Counted from the first letter of the stretch, positions 1 to 10,919 are shown. The stretch: DNA of 64,000 nucleotides from Hygrophila difformis (GCA_030278955.1 JAOANR010000005.1:33793105-33857104); one strand, 5' to 3'. Numbers and translations are program-made. Notes: generated by a model from the letters alone, not told the origin.

Positions 1-2
1 GG

Positions 3-917
3 ATGGATGAAATGAAGATTGCTCTCCACAAAGAGTTTACTATTAAGGATCCTGGGAATGCCTCCTATTATCTTGGGCTCGAGATTATTAAGACAGACAG
101 AGGTCTCAATGTTGTCCAGACAAAGTTTGCTCAGGACTTGCTTGATGAGATTGAAGTTCAGGTTAATGTAAAAGCCACTACACCCTCTGTACCAAAACTT
201 CAGTTAAGACTTGATGGAGTACCTTTTTCTAATCCAAGACTTTACAGAAGGGTTGTAGGCAAGCTATTTTATCTTGGCTTCTCTAGGCCAGATATTTGCT
301 ACTCGGTTCAACAACTAAGTCAGTATATGCATCAACCATCTGTTGAGCATTGGAAGGCAGCTGTGTATCTATTACAATATATCAAGAACAATGTTTACCT
401 TGTGCTTCATTTTGCCTATGACAGTCCCTTACAACTAAAGGCCTATTGTGATGCTGACTGGCCAATTGTCTAGACACGAGACGATCATTAACTGGTTATT
501 GCTTGATCTATGGTAGCTCCCTCATTGCTTGGAAAACTAAAAAGCAGACAGAGGTATCAAAATCCACCACTGAAGCCGAGTATAGGAGTCTTTCTGCTAC
601 AGCCTCTGAAGTTCTCCAGTTGTCTTATATTCTTCATGAATTGCACATTTCTCTACCTATGCCTGTCACTATTTACTGTGACAATCACTCTGCTATAAAG
701 CTTGTCAAGAATCCAGTTCATCACGAAAGTCTAAGCATATTGATGTTGCCTGTCACTTTGTGAGATATCATTACCAGAATCAATCTATAGATCCTGAATA
801 CTTGTCTACTTCTTGTCAAATTGCTGATATGTTTACAAAAGGGTTGCCCTTTAAAGTATTCTCCAAACATTGCAGCAAGTTGGGACTTTGTCGGAATCTA
901 CCAACTTGCGGGGGAGG
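3..917 (+). pseudogene. Ty1/copia pol 3' part (RT end and RNase H), frameshifted
   Basis: Remnant of a copia polyprotein that starts before the window. The first frame (3-473) holds the distal reverse transcriptase, including YYLGLEI and the SRPDICYSVQ stretch. RNase H follows with DADW near 450-461, then a frame change. The next segment (503-763) carries SKSTTEAEY and YCDNHSAI. A last segment (760-950) carries QIADMFTKGLP, the usual copia C-terminal signature. The frame is broken near 465-475 and near 728-735, so no functional product is expected. The order matches the end of plant copia pol, which copies element RNA to DNA in cytoplasmic particles. A purine-rich tract (about 910-917) precedes the LTR. 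Confidence 0.9.
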
Positions 918-1113
918 TGTTGAAAGTCTTGGAGTGAAGGATGCTGGTTAGGTCATGTTTTAAAATAATAATTGTATAGGGATCCAATTGTAAATATTAT
1001 AGGGGTCCCTTGTAATTGTGCATAGATAGGAGCCATATATATCGTGTACTGTGTATTCTTTGTTGAATGGATTGGAAGAAACCGTTTTATCATTGTGCTT
1101 TGCGATCTTAACA
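918..1113 (+). repeat. copia 3' LTR
   Basis: Begins TGTTGA directly after the purine tract GGGGGAGG that ends the copia pol remnant, and ends TTAACA, giving the inverted TGTT/AACA ends expected of a copia LTR. A TATATATC stretch lies near 1036. The matching 5' LTR would lie left of the window, so the target duplication cannot be checked. The right end is inferred from the terminal motif only. Confidence 0.65.
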
Positions 1114-1617
1114 AAGTGCCGTCCAAGTCAAACCTAATGATAGTCTGTAAACGCCAGACGGGTCTTCATTTTCCTGTGGCGTGAATAGTGTCCCGTATTT
1201 GCAGCAGGGGCACGGTAGAGTAGGGTGATATCCATTGAGTATCGAGCTTGAACAGTGTAATTCGAGCTTGTACAATAAAAAATTAAAGTGCAAGTTCAAA
1301 TTTAACTAGGCTATATAGGGAGTATATAATTTGAATTTGAATTGACAGTTTTACTTATTATGCTGCAAAATATACGTTTGTTAGACTTTATAAAGCTTAA
1401 ATTGTATCTAATAATTTTTTATTTTTATATTTTTAAAATTTAATAGTTAATCGAGTTTTGATCGATTATCAAGTCGAGTTTTTCTCAGCCCTAAGGTAGA
1501 CAGTCGGTATCTTTTTTTTTATGATTTTTTTTTTGGTTTTTTCTTGTAATTTATTTTAGAGTTATTTTTTAGGCCATGACAAGGTGGCATTTCTGCTTTT
1601 AGGCCATGACAAAATAC
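1114..1617. other. Unassigned AT-rich stretch with hAT-like fragment
   Basis: No coding frame is convincing. Between about 1228 and 1496 there are TAGGG at the left, CAGCCCTA at the right and several TCGAG motifs (TCGAGCTTG twice, TCGAGTTTT twice). This resembles the TCGAGCC-rich non-autonomous hAT-like repeats common in plants; another candidate lies near 48.1-48.5 kb. From 1567 to 1612 the phrase TAGGCCATGACA occurs twice, and TAGGCCATCACA follows the next MITE, so that MITE split a pre-existing repeat. Confidence 0.35.
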
Positions 1618-1962
1618 TACTCCCTCCGTCCCGCTTATAGTGTCTCAAAAATTTTAGGCACGGTATTTTATGTGGGGATAGCTAGTATTTAATGTAGAGG
1701 TAAATTTGTGTAAAATGTGAGGGTAAATTAGGAATTTAGGTGATGTAATGGTATTGAGTTTGGATTTTTAATTGATTTATTTATGTGTGATGTGATAGTT
1801 ATAAGTTTGAATTTATTAATTAATGGTATTTATTTATTGATATGATGTGAATGGGTAAATTTACTGATTAATATTTAATCATTTCCTAAAATGGAAATGT
1901 GACAAAAGTGTTGGGACAACCAAAAAAGGAAAGTGAGACACAAATAATGGGACGGGGGAGTA
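1618..1962. mobile_element. Stowaway-like Tc1/mariner MITE
   Basis: Flanked by TA on both sides (1618-1619 and 1961-1962). The body (1620-1960, 341 bp) starts CTCCCTCCGTCCCG and ends GGGACGGGGGAG, the classic Stowaway terminal inverted repeat. The subterminal TGTCTC and GAGACA also match in inverted fashion. The interior is AT-rich without coding potential. Such elements are mobilised in trans by mariner-type transposases, none of which is in the window. Confidence 0.9.
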
Positions 1963-2282
1963 TTATGGTTGTAGGCCATCACAGCCCACAGGGGCATATG
2001 GGCTGAGTTCTAGGCCATTTTGACCAAGTCAAGTGTTGCATGGGCCGCATGTGTGAACGCCAGCTCCTCTTCACGCGCGGGCCATTGGTATAAGCGGATC
2101 AGGTTCACCAGTTTTCTTCCCGAAAATTATGCCCCTTTCTCCCCCTTTTAATTTAGGATTCACGCAGATGCAATTGGGCGCGGATTGAAGGTAGAGAACG
2201 AAGCTGGAGAAGTTGGCGTTTAGGGAAACTTATTTGGTTCGTGCGTCGGGTGACAATAGCAACGTCGGAATCGAATTCGACT
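1963..2282. other. Unassigned stretch next to GRF-like fragment
   Basis: Contains the right half of the TAGGCCAT repeat split by the MITE and a mixed-composition stretch that may be the leader of the GRF-like relic that follows. No intact frame or RNA gene is recognised. Confidence 0.3.
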
Positions 2283-2399
2283 TGTGACACTTGGTATGGG
2301 CTTCATAGAATCGATTGTGGTTGTGGTCAGATTGCTCGCTTGAAGACTTGTTGGGAAGCCCCAAACGTTGGGAGGCGATTCTATTGTCGCTCTCAATGA
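2283..2399 (+). pseudogene. GRF-type zinc finger-like fragment
   Basis: One 38-codon frame reads CDTWYGLHRIDCGCGQ, then RLKTCWEAPNVGRRFYCRSQ and a stop. The C-x-C pair followed by T and then NxGRRFYxC matches the GRF zinc finger, a small nucleic-acid-binding fold. There is no in-frame start upstream, because stops interrupt the frame before 2283. Similar short GRF proteins are abundant in plant repeats. This copy looks dead. The assignment rests on motif spacing only. Confidence 0.55.
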
Positions 2400-3060
2400 C
2401 CGGTATTCCCTCGTCCGCAAATACACATTTTGATTTTTCAAGCTTCTCTTGGATTTTGTTGTTGTTTGTTTGAAGTTGCTGGTCGGTATCCCTTTGTTCG
2501 GTTAAATACCATTTGATTTTGCTATCTCATTATGATTTTCTTGGTGATTAGTGCAAATGGGATGGAAATAATTGTGTTTTAGTTTGTTGAAAGTTGTTTA
2601 TGGTTTACATGACATGTTATGGTATGCTGCCATGGATCTCTTGGTTACTAACTTGTTTAGGGATGATTAAAAGTGATTATGCAGAAGATTAAGGAGATGG
2701 AAGATGGAAGAAGATCTACTCAAATATGAAAATAAAAGGGATAGGGAGACAAAACCGCAACAAGAATCGTCGGGGGAAAACAATCAAGGTGTTCGAAACC
2801 TTGACCTCAACCCAATCCTTTCACTCAAGCCTCGGTTTGGTAATCAACAATGGATGCCTCGTCCAAGATTGATGAATATTTCCAAGCAAGCATACAAAGA
2901 GTGTGTGAGAGTGTGGGTAAACTCCCAAATGATCTTTTGAAGAGAAAGAGTAATTTTCATTCAAGCAAAAGATGTCTAACAAATGAAGGGGAATGACATA
3001 TATATAGGCCAAACCCCTTAGAAAATAAAAGAAATGAAAAATACATCAAAAATAGACCAA
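2400..3060. other. Unassigned stretch between GRF fragment and hairpin field
   Basis: One open frame (2704-2940, 78 codons) is present, but its product resembles no family I know and its composition is unremarkable. A TATATATAGG stretch lies at 2998-3007. This could be LTR or leader sequence of the neighbouring antisense Gypsy relic, but no terminal TG/CA pair with a target duplication was found. Confidence 0.3.
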
Positions 3061-3510
3061 ATGCGGTTTAAGAGGGAGCGATGCGGTTTATACCGCATCG
3101 ATGCAGTATAAACCGCATTGATGGAAAAAGACCGCATTGGTCATTACAAACCTATCTATTACAAAGGAAAAAGGGTCGATGCGGTTTAATGTGGCAATTT
3201 GGTTTATACAGAATTGGACATCCAAACCGCATTGAACAATTATACTTAATAATAATAATAAACTGAGGCGATGCGGTTTCGTGAGGCAATTCGGTTTATA
3301 CCGAATTGGTCATCAAAACCGCATCGGAGACTTAGAAAATAATAATAACTGATGCGGATTAAACGATTCGGTTTATGGGAATACCAAATTGAATAATACC
3401 GAATTGAGGGAACTAGGAAAAATACTAAGGCATGGCGGAGGGCGATGCAGTATTAAACCGCATTGTGGTCAATGCGGTTTATACCGCATTGATGCGGTTT
3501 AAACCGCATT
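3061..3510. repeat. Cluster of short hairpins around GCGGTTTATACCGC-type cores
   Basis: About 450 bp in which ATGCGGTT or ATTCGGTT and their complements recur more than a dozen times. Three units are perfect hairpins with 9 bp arms and the same TTAT loop: 3079-3100 (arm CGATGCGGT), 3287-3308 (arm CAATTCGGT) and 3470-3491 (arm CAATGCGGT). A fourth, at 3492-3509, is the uninterrupted palindrome ATGCGGTTTAAACCGCAT. Arms that differ between units remain complementary within a unit. Function unknown; the cluster lies just beyond the 3' end of the antisense Gypsy relic. Confidence 0.75.
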
Positions 3511-3753
3511 ACCTATTCCGAATTGATCTCAATGCCTTTGGCCAAAATTCGCATGCTCTTATTTTCTACACTATTACAAAATATATTATCCGACCAATCT
3601 CCGACTTGTCTGGAAATTGTCCGGCGACCGACGGTGGCTCCGGCCGACCTCCGGCCAACTTCCGGCGAGCTCCATTTTCTCCTCCGGTGATGCTCCGGTG
3701 CTCCGGCAACTTCCCCGATGACTTTCCGGCGACTCTCCGGTGACGATGATGGC
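3511..3753. other. CCGG-rich spacer beside Gypsy relic
   Basis: Between about 3600 and 3740 the sequence is rich in CCGG, CTCCGG and GGCGA repeats, in contrast to the AT-rich surroundings. The + strand is open here (3432-3743), but the product is low-complexity and unrecognised. It may be 3' untranslated or LTR sequence of the antisense Gypsy element. Confidence 0.3.
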
Positions 3754-6290
3754 TTAATACTTCAAATCACAGGAAGAAAATGCTTCTTCCAGGTTATGAT
3801 GTTTGGGCTCCGTGGTTGGAATCCCTCCTGTCTCATCGAGTTGGATCATGATCAATGCTTTCGGATTACGGCCTTCTTCTTTGTTGATCGGTTCTTGGAA
3901 TTCCTTAGTCTTAAGAAGGGCTGCAATCCGGTCCTTGAATTTCTTTGCCCGACTCCTGGAGTGTGGTCCTGATGGGATTATTAGTGCTGTAGATTTGGCT
4001 CCCACGCCATCCCCTCCCCCTTGAGAAGGTTGAGCCATCAACCGAACAAGCTCTTCATCATCTTCCTCGTAGAGGGCGAGATCTACAACATTAAAAGTCG
4101 CATTAATTCCATACTTAGGTGGCAATTCTAACCTGTATGCATTGTCGTTGATCTTCTCCAAAACTCTGAATGAACCATCTCCCCGTGGGGAAAGTTTGTC
4201 ACGCCTTTTCATTGGAAATCTCTCCTTCCTCATGTGGAGTCAAACCCAATCCCCGGGCTTTAACAATAGCTTCTTACGTCCTCAGTTGGCGTATCTTGCG
4301 TATGTCTCGGTGGCCTTCTTGAGGCTTTCCTGGACATTCCGATGAAGCTCCTGTATAGCCCGAGCCCGTCCATGCCATTAACATTAAAAGGCTCATTGCG
4401 GGGCAATGACAACAAATCAACATGGGTTAGTGGGTTGAAACCATAGACAATTTCAAACGGTGACATGTTAGTGGCACTGTGGACGTGTCTATTGTATGCA
4501 AACTCGATGTAGGGCAGACACGCGTCCCAGCTTTTGTAGCTTGAAGCAGTAATGAACCGCAGCAGATTACCCAAGACTGTTGACGGCTTCAGTTTGCCCG
4601 TCTATTTGAGGGTGATATGCTGTGGAGAATAACAGCTTCGTGCCAATCTCATGCCTCAAAGATTTCCAAAAATAGCTGACAAATTTTGTGTCTCGGTCTG
4701 ACACAATCGTCTTTGGGATCCCATGGAGACGCACCACTTCATTGAAAAATAATTTGGCAATATGGTGGGCGTCGTTGGTCTTCGTGCAAGGGATGAAATA
4801 AGCCATTTTGCTGAAGCGATCTACCACTACAAATATCGAATCTTTGTTCCGAGCGGTCCGTGGTAGTCCTAGCACAAAGTCCATAGAAAGATCAATCCAT
4901 GGTCCCCCGGGAATTGGTAGAGGCATATATAACCCATGTGGCTTCGAAGTGGATTTCGCCTTCAGACAGACGATGCACTTGGATATCAGATCATCCACTT
5001 CTTTCCTCATTCCCGGCCAGTAGAATCGTTCACTCATATTCCAAAAGTGGCAGTCCTCCCGAAATGTCCCATGAGGTCTCCCTTATGAACTTCTTTGATC
5101 AGCAATTCTCGAACGGATCCCTTAGGAATGCACAGCCGATTCTCAAAATACAGAAATCCATCGAGTCTAGAAAACTCCTTGAACCCATGCCTTTCGGTTT
5201 CTGCCCAAAACTCTTTGAAGTCAGGATCAGTGGCATATTGATCCTTAATATGCTCGAAGCCAATCAGATGTGTCGTGGCAATGGCCGCCAAGGCTGTCCT
5301 TCGGGAAAGAGCATCTGCAACGATATTTTTCTTTCCCTTTTTGTACTTGAGCACATAAGGGAATGTCTCGATAAATCCGCTCCAGCGCGCATGCCTTTTT
5401 CCCAACTGGCCTTGATTCCAAATATGCTTAAGGGTCTCGTGGTCCATATGGATGATGAACTCACGGCCCCGAAGATAGTGTTGCCACGTCTTTAACGCTT
5501 GAACCACAGCGTAGAGTTCTTTGTCGTATGTTGAATAATTCAACTGCGCGCCAGAGAACTTTTCGATGTGGTATGCCACTGGCTTTCTATTCTGTAACAA
5601 AACTGTTCCCATGCCGGTCCCTGATGCATCGCATTCTACCTCGAACGGTAGATCAAAATCTGGTAGGGCCAAAACCGGTGCATGAGTCAGCTTGCTCTTC
5701 AGCTCCTCAAAGCTTTTCTGCTCAGGCGGCCCCCACTTATAAACAAGTCCTTTCTTGAGTAATGAAGTCAGGGGTGCCGCAATCAGACTGAAATTGGGGA
5801 CGAATCTCCGAAAGAAACCACACAGACCCAAGAATTGTCGAACTTCATGTACGCTCGTGGGTGGCTTCCATTCCGAGATCGCCTTGATCTTCGTTTCATC
5901 GACCTTAAGTCCTCCACATCCAACAATATATCCCAAGAAGGAAAGTTCAGTTGCGTGGAAAGTGCACTTCTCTTTGTTAGCATAGAGTCGAACTTCCCGT
6001 AACCTGTTCAGTACCTGTTGGACATGGGAAAGATGATCAGCTTCACTAGAACTGTACACCAAAATGTCATCAAAATATACAACGACAAATTTATTAATAA
6101 ATGGACGAAAGGTCTCATTCATCAGCCGCATGAATGTTGAAGGCGCGTTCGTCAGTCCAAATGGCATAACTAGCCATTCATATAGTCCAAATTTAGTCTT
6201 GAACGTCGTCTTCTGATAATGGCCAGAAATGTCCATTTTCAATCCATTTCCGTGTCTGAAACGGGCAATTGATCGCATTCCGGTCTTATA
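3754..6290 (-). pseudogene. Ty3/Gypsy pol relic (RT, RNase H, integrase), 5'-truncated
   Basis: Antisense pol in four frame segments: 6278-5034, 5037-4567, 4574-4260 and 4233-3754. The first has the reverse transcriptase (GLYEWLVMPFGLTNAPSTFM, then YFDDILVYS near 6050-6079) and RNase H (ECDASG, later DALSRR). The second has integrase: the zinc-finger end (CIVCLKAK), [16 protein letters not shown] and the DGQTEAVN region. The third is distal integrase (YIEFAYNR). The fourth has LSPRGDGSFRVLEKINDNAY and a basic SRSRAKKFKD tail with no recognisable chromodomain. Frameshifts or small deletions separate all four. Gag, protease and the start of RT are absent; homology stops near 6288. The clade was not assigned. 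Confidence 0.9.
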
Positions 6291-7101
6291 TTAAATAAGA
6301 AAGCAGTTGAATTGGACTGATTTATGTATAATTGTAAAAATATTAAGCTGGTATGAAAAATGCATAAATATGTAATTCTATTACAGATTTATGTTAGAAA
6401 AATCTAAAAACATGAGAAAAAGAAAAGAAAAAAAAGAATGAAGAAGATGGAAAAATAAACGAAATTCCACGAAAAAATGCATGTTTACAGGTTTGGCACC
6501 AAGTCCCTTATGACGTCAATGCTCCGCGTCATGAAGGGAAAGGTCTGCGTCATGAACAATGAACCGAGACGAGAACTAACCCTTGACGTCAAACCAAAGG
6601 CATGACGCCAATGGATTGCGTCATAGGTAGAGTTCCGAGTGAAGACAATCCAGAAGGCTTGACGCAAACCAGGCTTTGACGTCAACCAGGCTTTGCACCT
6701 TTGACGTCAAAGGTTCCGCGTCATAGATCAAGCTTCACGTCATGGGCTGCCAAGTTAGTAACATCTGTGTTTTCGAGCTGGAGAACCATGACGCCAATCA
6801 TTCCTTGACGTCAACCTTCCGCGTCATTACTGAGAGGTCCGCGTCAAGAGAGCTTTGACGTCAAGCATGTCCCAAGTCATGCAGGAGGCGTGAGTCCACG
6901 TCAGCAAGGCCCATGGGCCTAGGGTTTTGTGCCTATAAATAAGGCATGATCCCAAGGTTTTGGGCATTACTGGATACACATTACTTAATCTTGAAGGCAG
7001 CTTGGGAGCTTGTTCTCTAGGTAGTCTTAGTTAGGTTTATTTTTTTGTATTATTTAAATTATGTTCATAGTTTAGCTTAAATTCTGCCTTTCTCTTTTTG
7101 T
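6291..7101. other. Left flank of the 2.13 kb array: TGACG-rich block with TATA box
   Basis: No coding frame is credible. From about 6485 to 6860 there are roughly 15 TGACGTCAA, TGACGCCAA or CGCGTCAT motifs, the same vocabulary as in the tandem units further right. The sequence continues with a TATA-box-like CCTATAAATAAGG (6931-6943) and then joins the first tandem unit at about 7102. This layout (motif-dense block, TATA, transcribed-type tract) would suit the U3-R-U5 of an LTR or a repeat promoter, but no LTR ends were recognised. Confidence 0.4.
6931..6943 (+). promoter_or_regulatory. TATA-box-like sequence
   Basis: CCTATAAATAAGG lies about 70 bp downstream of the TGACG/CGTCA-dense block. 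TGACG with an ACGT core is the known binding sequence of plant TGA/bZIP factors, so the block plus TATA could be an enhancer and core promoter of the repeat element. This is inference; no transcript evidence is available. Confidence 0.4.
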
Positions 7102-7562
7102 TATTAGCTTAGATATAGCATTAGATAGCCAGTTTTATACTTTTGTTCTTGTTTTAAACTCTTATTAATTTTGGTTTATGGTTTGAAACACCCATTAATG
7201 GTGTTATCAAGCTCATTTATAAGAAAATAGGATTTAATCTTCTCTCTTATATCACACAAACATGAAATGGATATTCTAATCCATGGATCTTTTTGGCTCT
7301 CTTTTCATTTTGGCCATTTGGCTTATATTTTGCTTTATCTTATTATTTGCTCCATGTATGGTGATTAATGAATGAATATGTGTTTAGAGGCATGAGTATT
7401 GGCTGTGGGAGTGATTTATGCTTGCTGGATAGTGTAGGTTTATCTTTATCCCTTATTTTATTGCTTAGATTCCTTTTTGTCTTGTTCATTTTTGCATAAT
7501 CGATCCATCCAGCTTAGAAATGCCATTATTCTGCATGTTTTGCATTATTTCTTCATCATGGT

Positions 7563-10193
7563 TGTAATACCCGAGAAATCAACATCGAGTATTAAATCCG
7601 AAAAATTAATTAATTGAATTAATTAATTGGATTTAACTATCGCAACCGAAATAATTCCGGGAGAGCGGAATTAAATATTTTCGCACGATAGCAACTCGAA
7701 GAGAGTTATCGGAGTATCCAACAATCGGATAATCCAATATGATTTTTAAAAAGAACAAAAATCATATTATATAAAAAATAAAAAAAAAAAAAAAAAAAGA
7801 AAAAAGAAAAAAATCGCTGCCTGGGGTGGCGCGGTGGCCGCGCGGTGGCGCGCCACCAGCGCGCCACCACCCCAGGGCAGCAGTTTCGAACGCTGCACGC
7901 GTTTTTGGCTTGGTTTTGCATTAAGTTCGATTATGGATGCTTTGAATCTATCCCAAACCCTTTCCCAGATGTTGGTGGATGTATTGAGACTCTAATGGAT
8001 GTATCTAGTAGCTTCTAGAAGCATTTTATGGCTGTGAAGTTGGGAGAATGCATGCACTTGCACCAAGGAGTGATTAGGTGGTTTGGATGAGTTTTGGGGG
8101 AGTGTTTTCCAAGAGGACTGCCATTATTTCGTCCTCCATAGTCCCTAGGGCCTTTAAGCCACCATTGGGAACCTTAACACCCTATTCTTATCCCTCAATC
8201 AGCCCCCAAAATCCCTCATCCACTCTAATCCGAAAATCAGTTTCTTTTGGAGAGTTGAGAGTTCTTTGAGTGTATTCATCTTGTTCTTGGGGCTTTGATC
8301 GAGTTGAAGCATTCCAATCCCTTCTCCTACGTCTAGGTAAGGATTCTAATCAAATTCCTTGTTCTTTAATTCGAATCCTAGGCCCTAACATCAAGTTTCT
8401 ATCCAAACACCTCAAATTAGGATTCGTTCGGTAGATCTTGGAGGTTGGAGTCTGTTCTGGTCGAGTTTGAGGATTCAATCACTGAAGTTTTCGACACTCC
8501 ACCCTTGAGAAGTAAGTTAATGATGTGCATATCGATTTTTAGAGTGTTTGGTTGAGTATTCTTCGTAATATGGTTCGAATTCCATCTAGTGCCAAATCTG
8601 TATTTCAGGGTTTCTTCCGAGTATGTTTTCTTGTTGTGCTTTTCTCGCCTAGATCCGTTCATTTTTGGAAGAACTTGTCTAAATGAAAAATGTTCCTAAT
8701 GTTTTAAAGATGATGTCTGTAAATTTTCATAATTTTTGGAATTGATTTGGTCGACGAAATCAGATCTGGTATTTTCTGCTATGTTTTGATGACAGATTCA
8801 AGTTCCGCGCATGTTCAGTTTTGTGGTTCCTATTTCTCCTAGCTATGGTCATTTTTGATGGCCGACTTCTTCATGAAAATTGTTCATCTATGTGTCTAGT
8901 TCACTCCTGTTAAATTTCAGAATTTTTGGATCAATATTCGAATTGATATGGATTTTTGAGTAGGCTGTGGTCGGATGAACAGTGGTACTTATACCCTTTT
9001 GAAAACAAGTTTCTGAAATGCATTTTTTTGAGTGACTTAGAGTCCGAATTTGCTAAGGGCTATTTCTGAGAAAAATGTTCATTTTGATGTCGCCTAGCAC
9101 TTGTAAAATTTTCAGAAATTTTCACAAAGTTTTACTACATTTCCTGATTCGATTTTGAAAACTGCCACAGTGTAGTCTTACCGGTGAAATTGGTTTCGTA
9201 CGTTTCGGACGTTTTTGAGTCGGTTGCTACTCTTTGTCGAATCCTATGAATTCTGGAAATTTTAGATATATGTGGTAATGACTAAAATGTGATTTTTGAA
9301 ACTTTGTGAGTTTTGATCGAGTTAGATGTTCAATTTGGAGGGTAAGTGCACTTGGCGTGGGCTCGTTGGGCCGCCCCCTCTTTTTGGTGGCCAAAACGGC
9401 GCCAATGAAATATTGTTATGTTGCGTGATTGTATGAGTCTATACTCCTAGGTGTATCCGTAGGGGTTACCTAGGGCTCCGGAGTGTGTCTGTATAGGGTC
9501 CGCTGCTCTCACATTGTGGATACCGTCGGCTTGTGGACATAAGTGCCCAAGCGGGTAATTGATCCCAAAACGGCTAAGGCCCTGGATCGTTGATACCGGC
9601 AGCTTGTGGACATAAGCGCCCAAGCGGGTAATGGTTTGGATGTCCTCGATCAAAATGAACAATGGTGTGGTAACGTATAAAAAGAAATTTCCGTAAATTA
9701 TTTTTACTCGTCCGTTAGATTAAATTCCTAACTTTTTATTTCTCTTCTAAACCTTTAAATTTTGTTATGCTATCCGTTAACTTACTCAGTACCGTTTGTA
9801 CTGATAAATTGTTATTTCCTATTTTTCGCAGAGTAAGTGTTGGCGCATTGGGATGGGACTTTGCAAGATTGAGGACTTGTCGCATTTTACAATTATTTTA
9901 AATTTCTGCACTTTGGACTTTACTATTGGACTTTGGACTTTGGTTTTGGCCGTATGTTTGGCCCTCGTTTTATTTATTTTTTTTTTTTTTAGCTTCCGCA
10001 CTGATTATTACTGTGATGCATGAGATACTCTGATTTTAATTCGGGCATGATTGAATAGTTTTTAAATTGTTTTGAAAAATTGGTACAACTTAGCCTTAGC
10101 ATTTTTCTAGATGAGCTCGACTTGGGTCGGGTCTTGTTTAGAAAAGTGTGGCGGTAATGCCCTGGCCTGGGAAATCAAATCCGGGGTGTTACA
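7563..10193 (+). repeat. 5' LTR of the Tekay-like element
   Basis: 2631 bp from TGTAATACCC to GTGTTACA. Inside are an A-rich tract (about 7775-7813), a GC-rich hairpin (7817-7882) and two copies of a GTGGACATAAG module (near 9534 and 9606). It differs from the 3' LTR in homopolymer lengths and in two substitutions that I noticed (8851 A versus 17363 G; 9691 C versus 18203 T). Confidence 0.95.
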
Positions 10194-10196
10194 AAG

Positions 10197-10209
10197 TGGT
10201 ATCAGAGCC
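10197..10209 (+). promoter_or_regulatory. Primer-binding site (initiator Met-tRNA type)
   Basis: TGGTATCAGAGCC lies 3 bp after the 5' LTR. It is complementary to the 3' end of plant initiator methionine tRNA, the usual minus-strand primer of copia and many chromovirus elements. Confidence 0.9.
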
Positions 10210-10457
10210 CGAAAATTTTCAAGCTATTATTTTTCGGCCCACTATAGAGGCCCAAATTATTTAATATTATTTTTAAGCATTTTAAGTATTATTTCCATGG
10301 AAAAAAGGAATTTTATTTTTTGAAACCCATGGAAAAGTAAATCTTGCAAAATTCGACAAGTCTTAAAAACTTAGTACTATTTTTGGGGGGTAGCATGTGC
10401 ATTAACAAATTATTTTCATGTGTGGCATATTGCTTAATGTAAAATTTGCATGATTAG

Positions 10458-10919
10458 ATGGCCGACCCGAGGTTACAAGATTCCATCATGCGTTTATTGT
10501 GCTCCATGTCGGATATCACGCACGAACTTCGCCATATCTCTAGGGATGCCGCAAACGATAGAAATAGGATTGTGGCTATAGAGGAGAGGATGGAGGCTAT
10601 GACCATTAGGAGTACCCAGATGGCTGCTCGCCATGATGCCCTTGCGGCCGAGTTCGAGGATTGCCGACACCACGTGCATATGCTTCAGGGACGCATCTTT
10701 GCGTTGGAGGAAGTCATTGTTGGGCTGCAAAACCAGCTTAACCCCGAACCCGAGATGGAAGAGGAGGAGGAGTTCGATCCCGACGAGTTCATCAACGTTG
10801 AGGAGGAAGAGGAGGACCCCGAGGAGGTTGTGGAGAATCCTCCACTGCCTCTTGATACCGATGAGGAGATCGAGGCTGATCGCCGGATGCTTGGCTATTC
10901 TCCCGACTACTTGATCTAG
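10458..10919 (+). CDS. Small acidic coiled-coil ORF upstream of gag-pol in the Tekay-like element
   Basis: An ATG at 10458 opens a 153-residue frame between the primer-binding site and gag. Residues 1-95 are helical and heptad-like (SDITHELRHISRDAANDR, later HHVHMLQGRIFALEEVI), as in a coiled coil. Residues 96-145 are very acidic, with runs such as EEEEEFDPDEF and EEEEEDPEE. No signal peptide, membrane segment or zinc ligand cluster is seen. Residues 48-50 and similar positions hold several Met, so internal starts are possible. It is separated from gag-pol by 330 bp and is on the same strand, so it would need its own translation mechanism or a spliced or bicistronic RNA. I do not recognise a family. 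Extra ORFs near gag are known in some plant Gypsy lineages. A nucleoprotein or chaperone role is only a guess. Confidence 0.6.
   Translation: MADPRLQDSIMRLLCSMSDITHELRHISRDAANDRNRIVAIEERMEAMTIRSTQMAARHDALAAEFEDCRHHVHMLQGRIFALEEVIVGLQNQLNPEPEMEEEEEFDPDEFINVEEEEEDPEEVVENPPLPLDTDEEIEADRRMLGYSPDYLI

Noticed and set aside
4899..5495. 198-codon plus-strand ORF
   Set aside because: Exact overlap with the antisense Gypsy integrase/RNase H frames, which carry recognisable motifs; this is a shadow frame.
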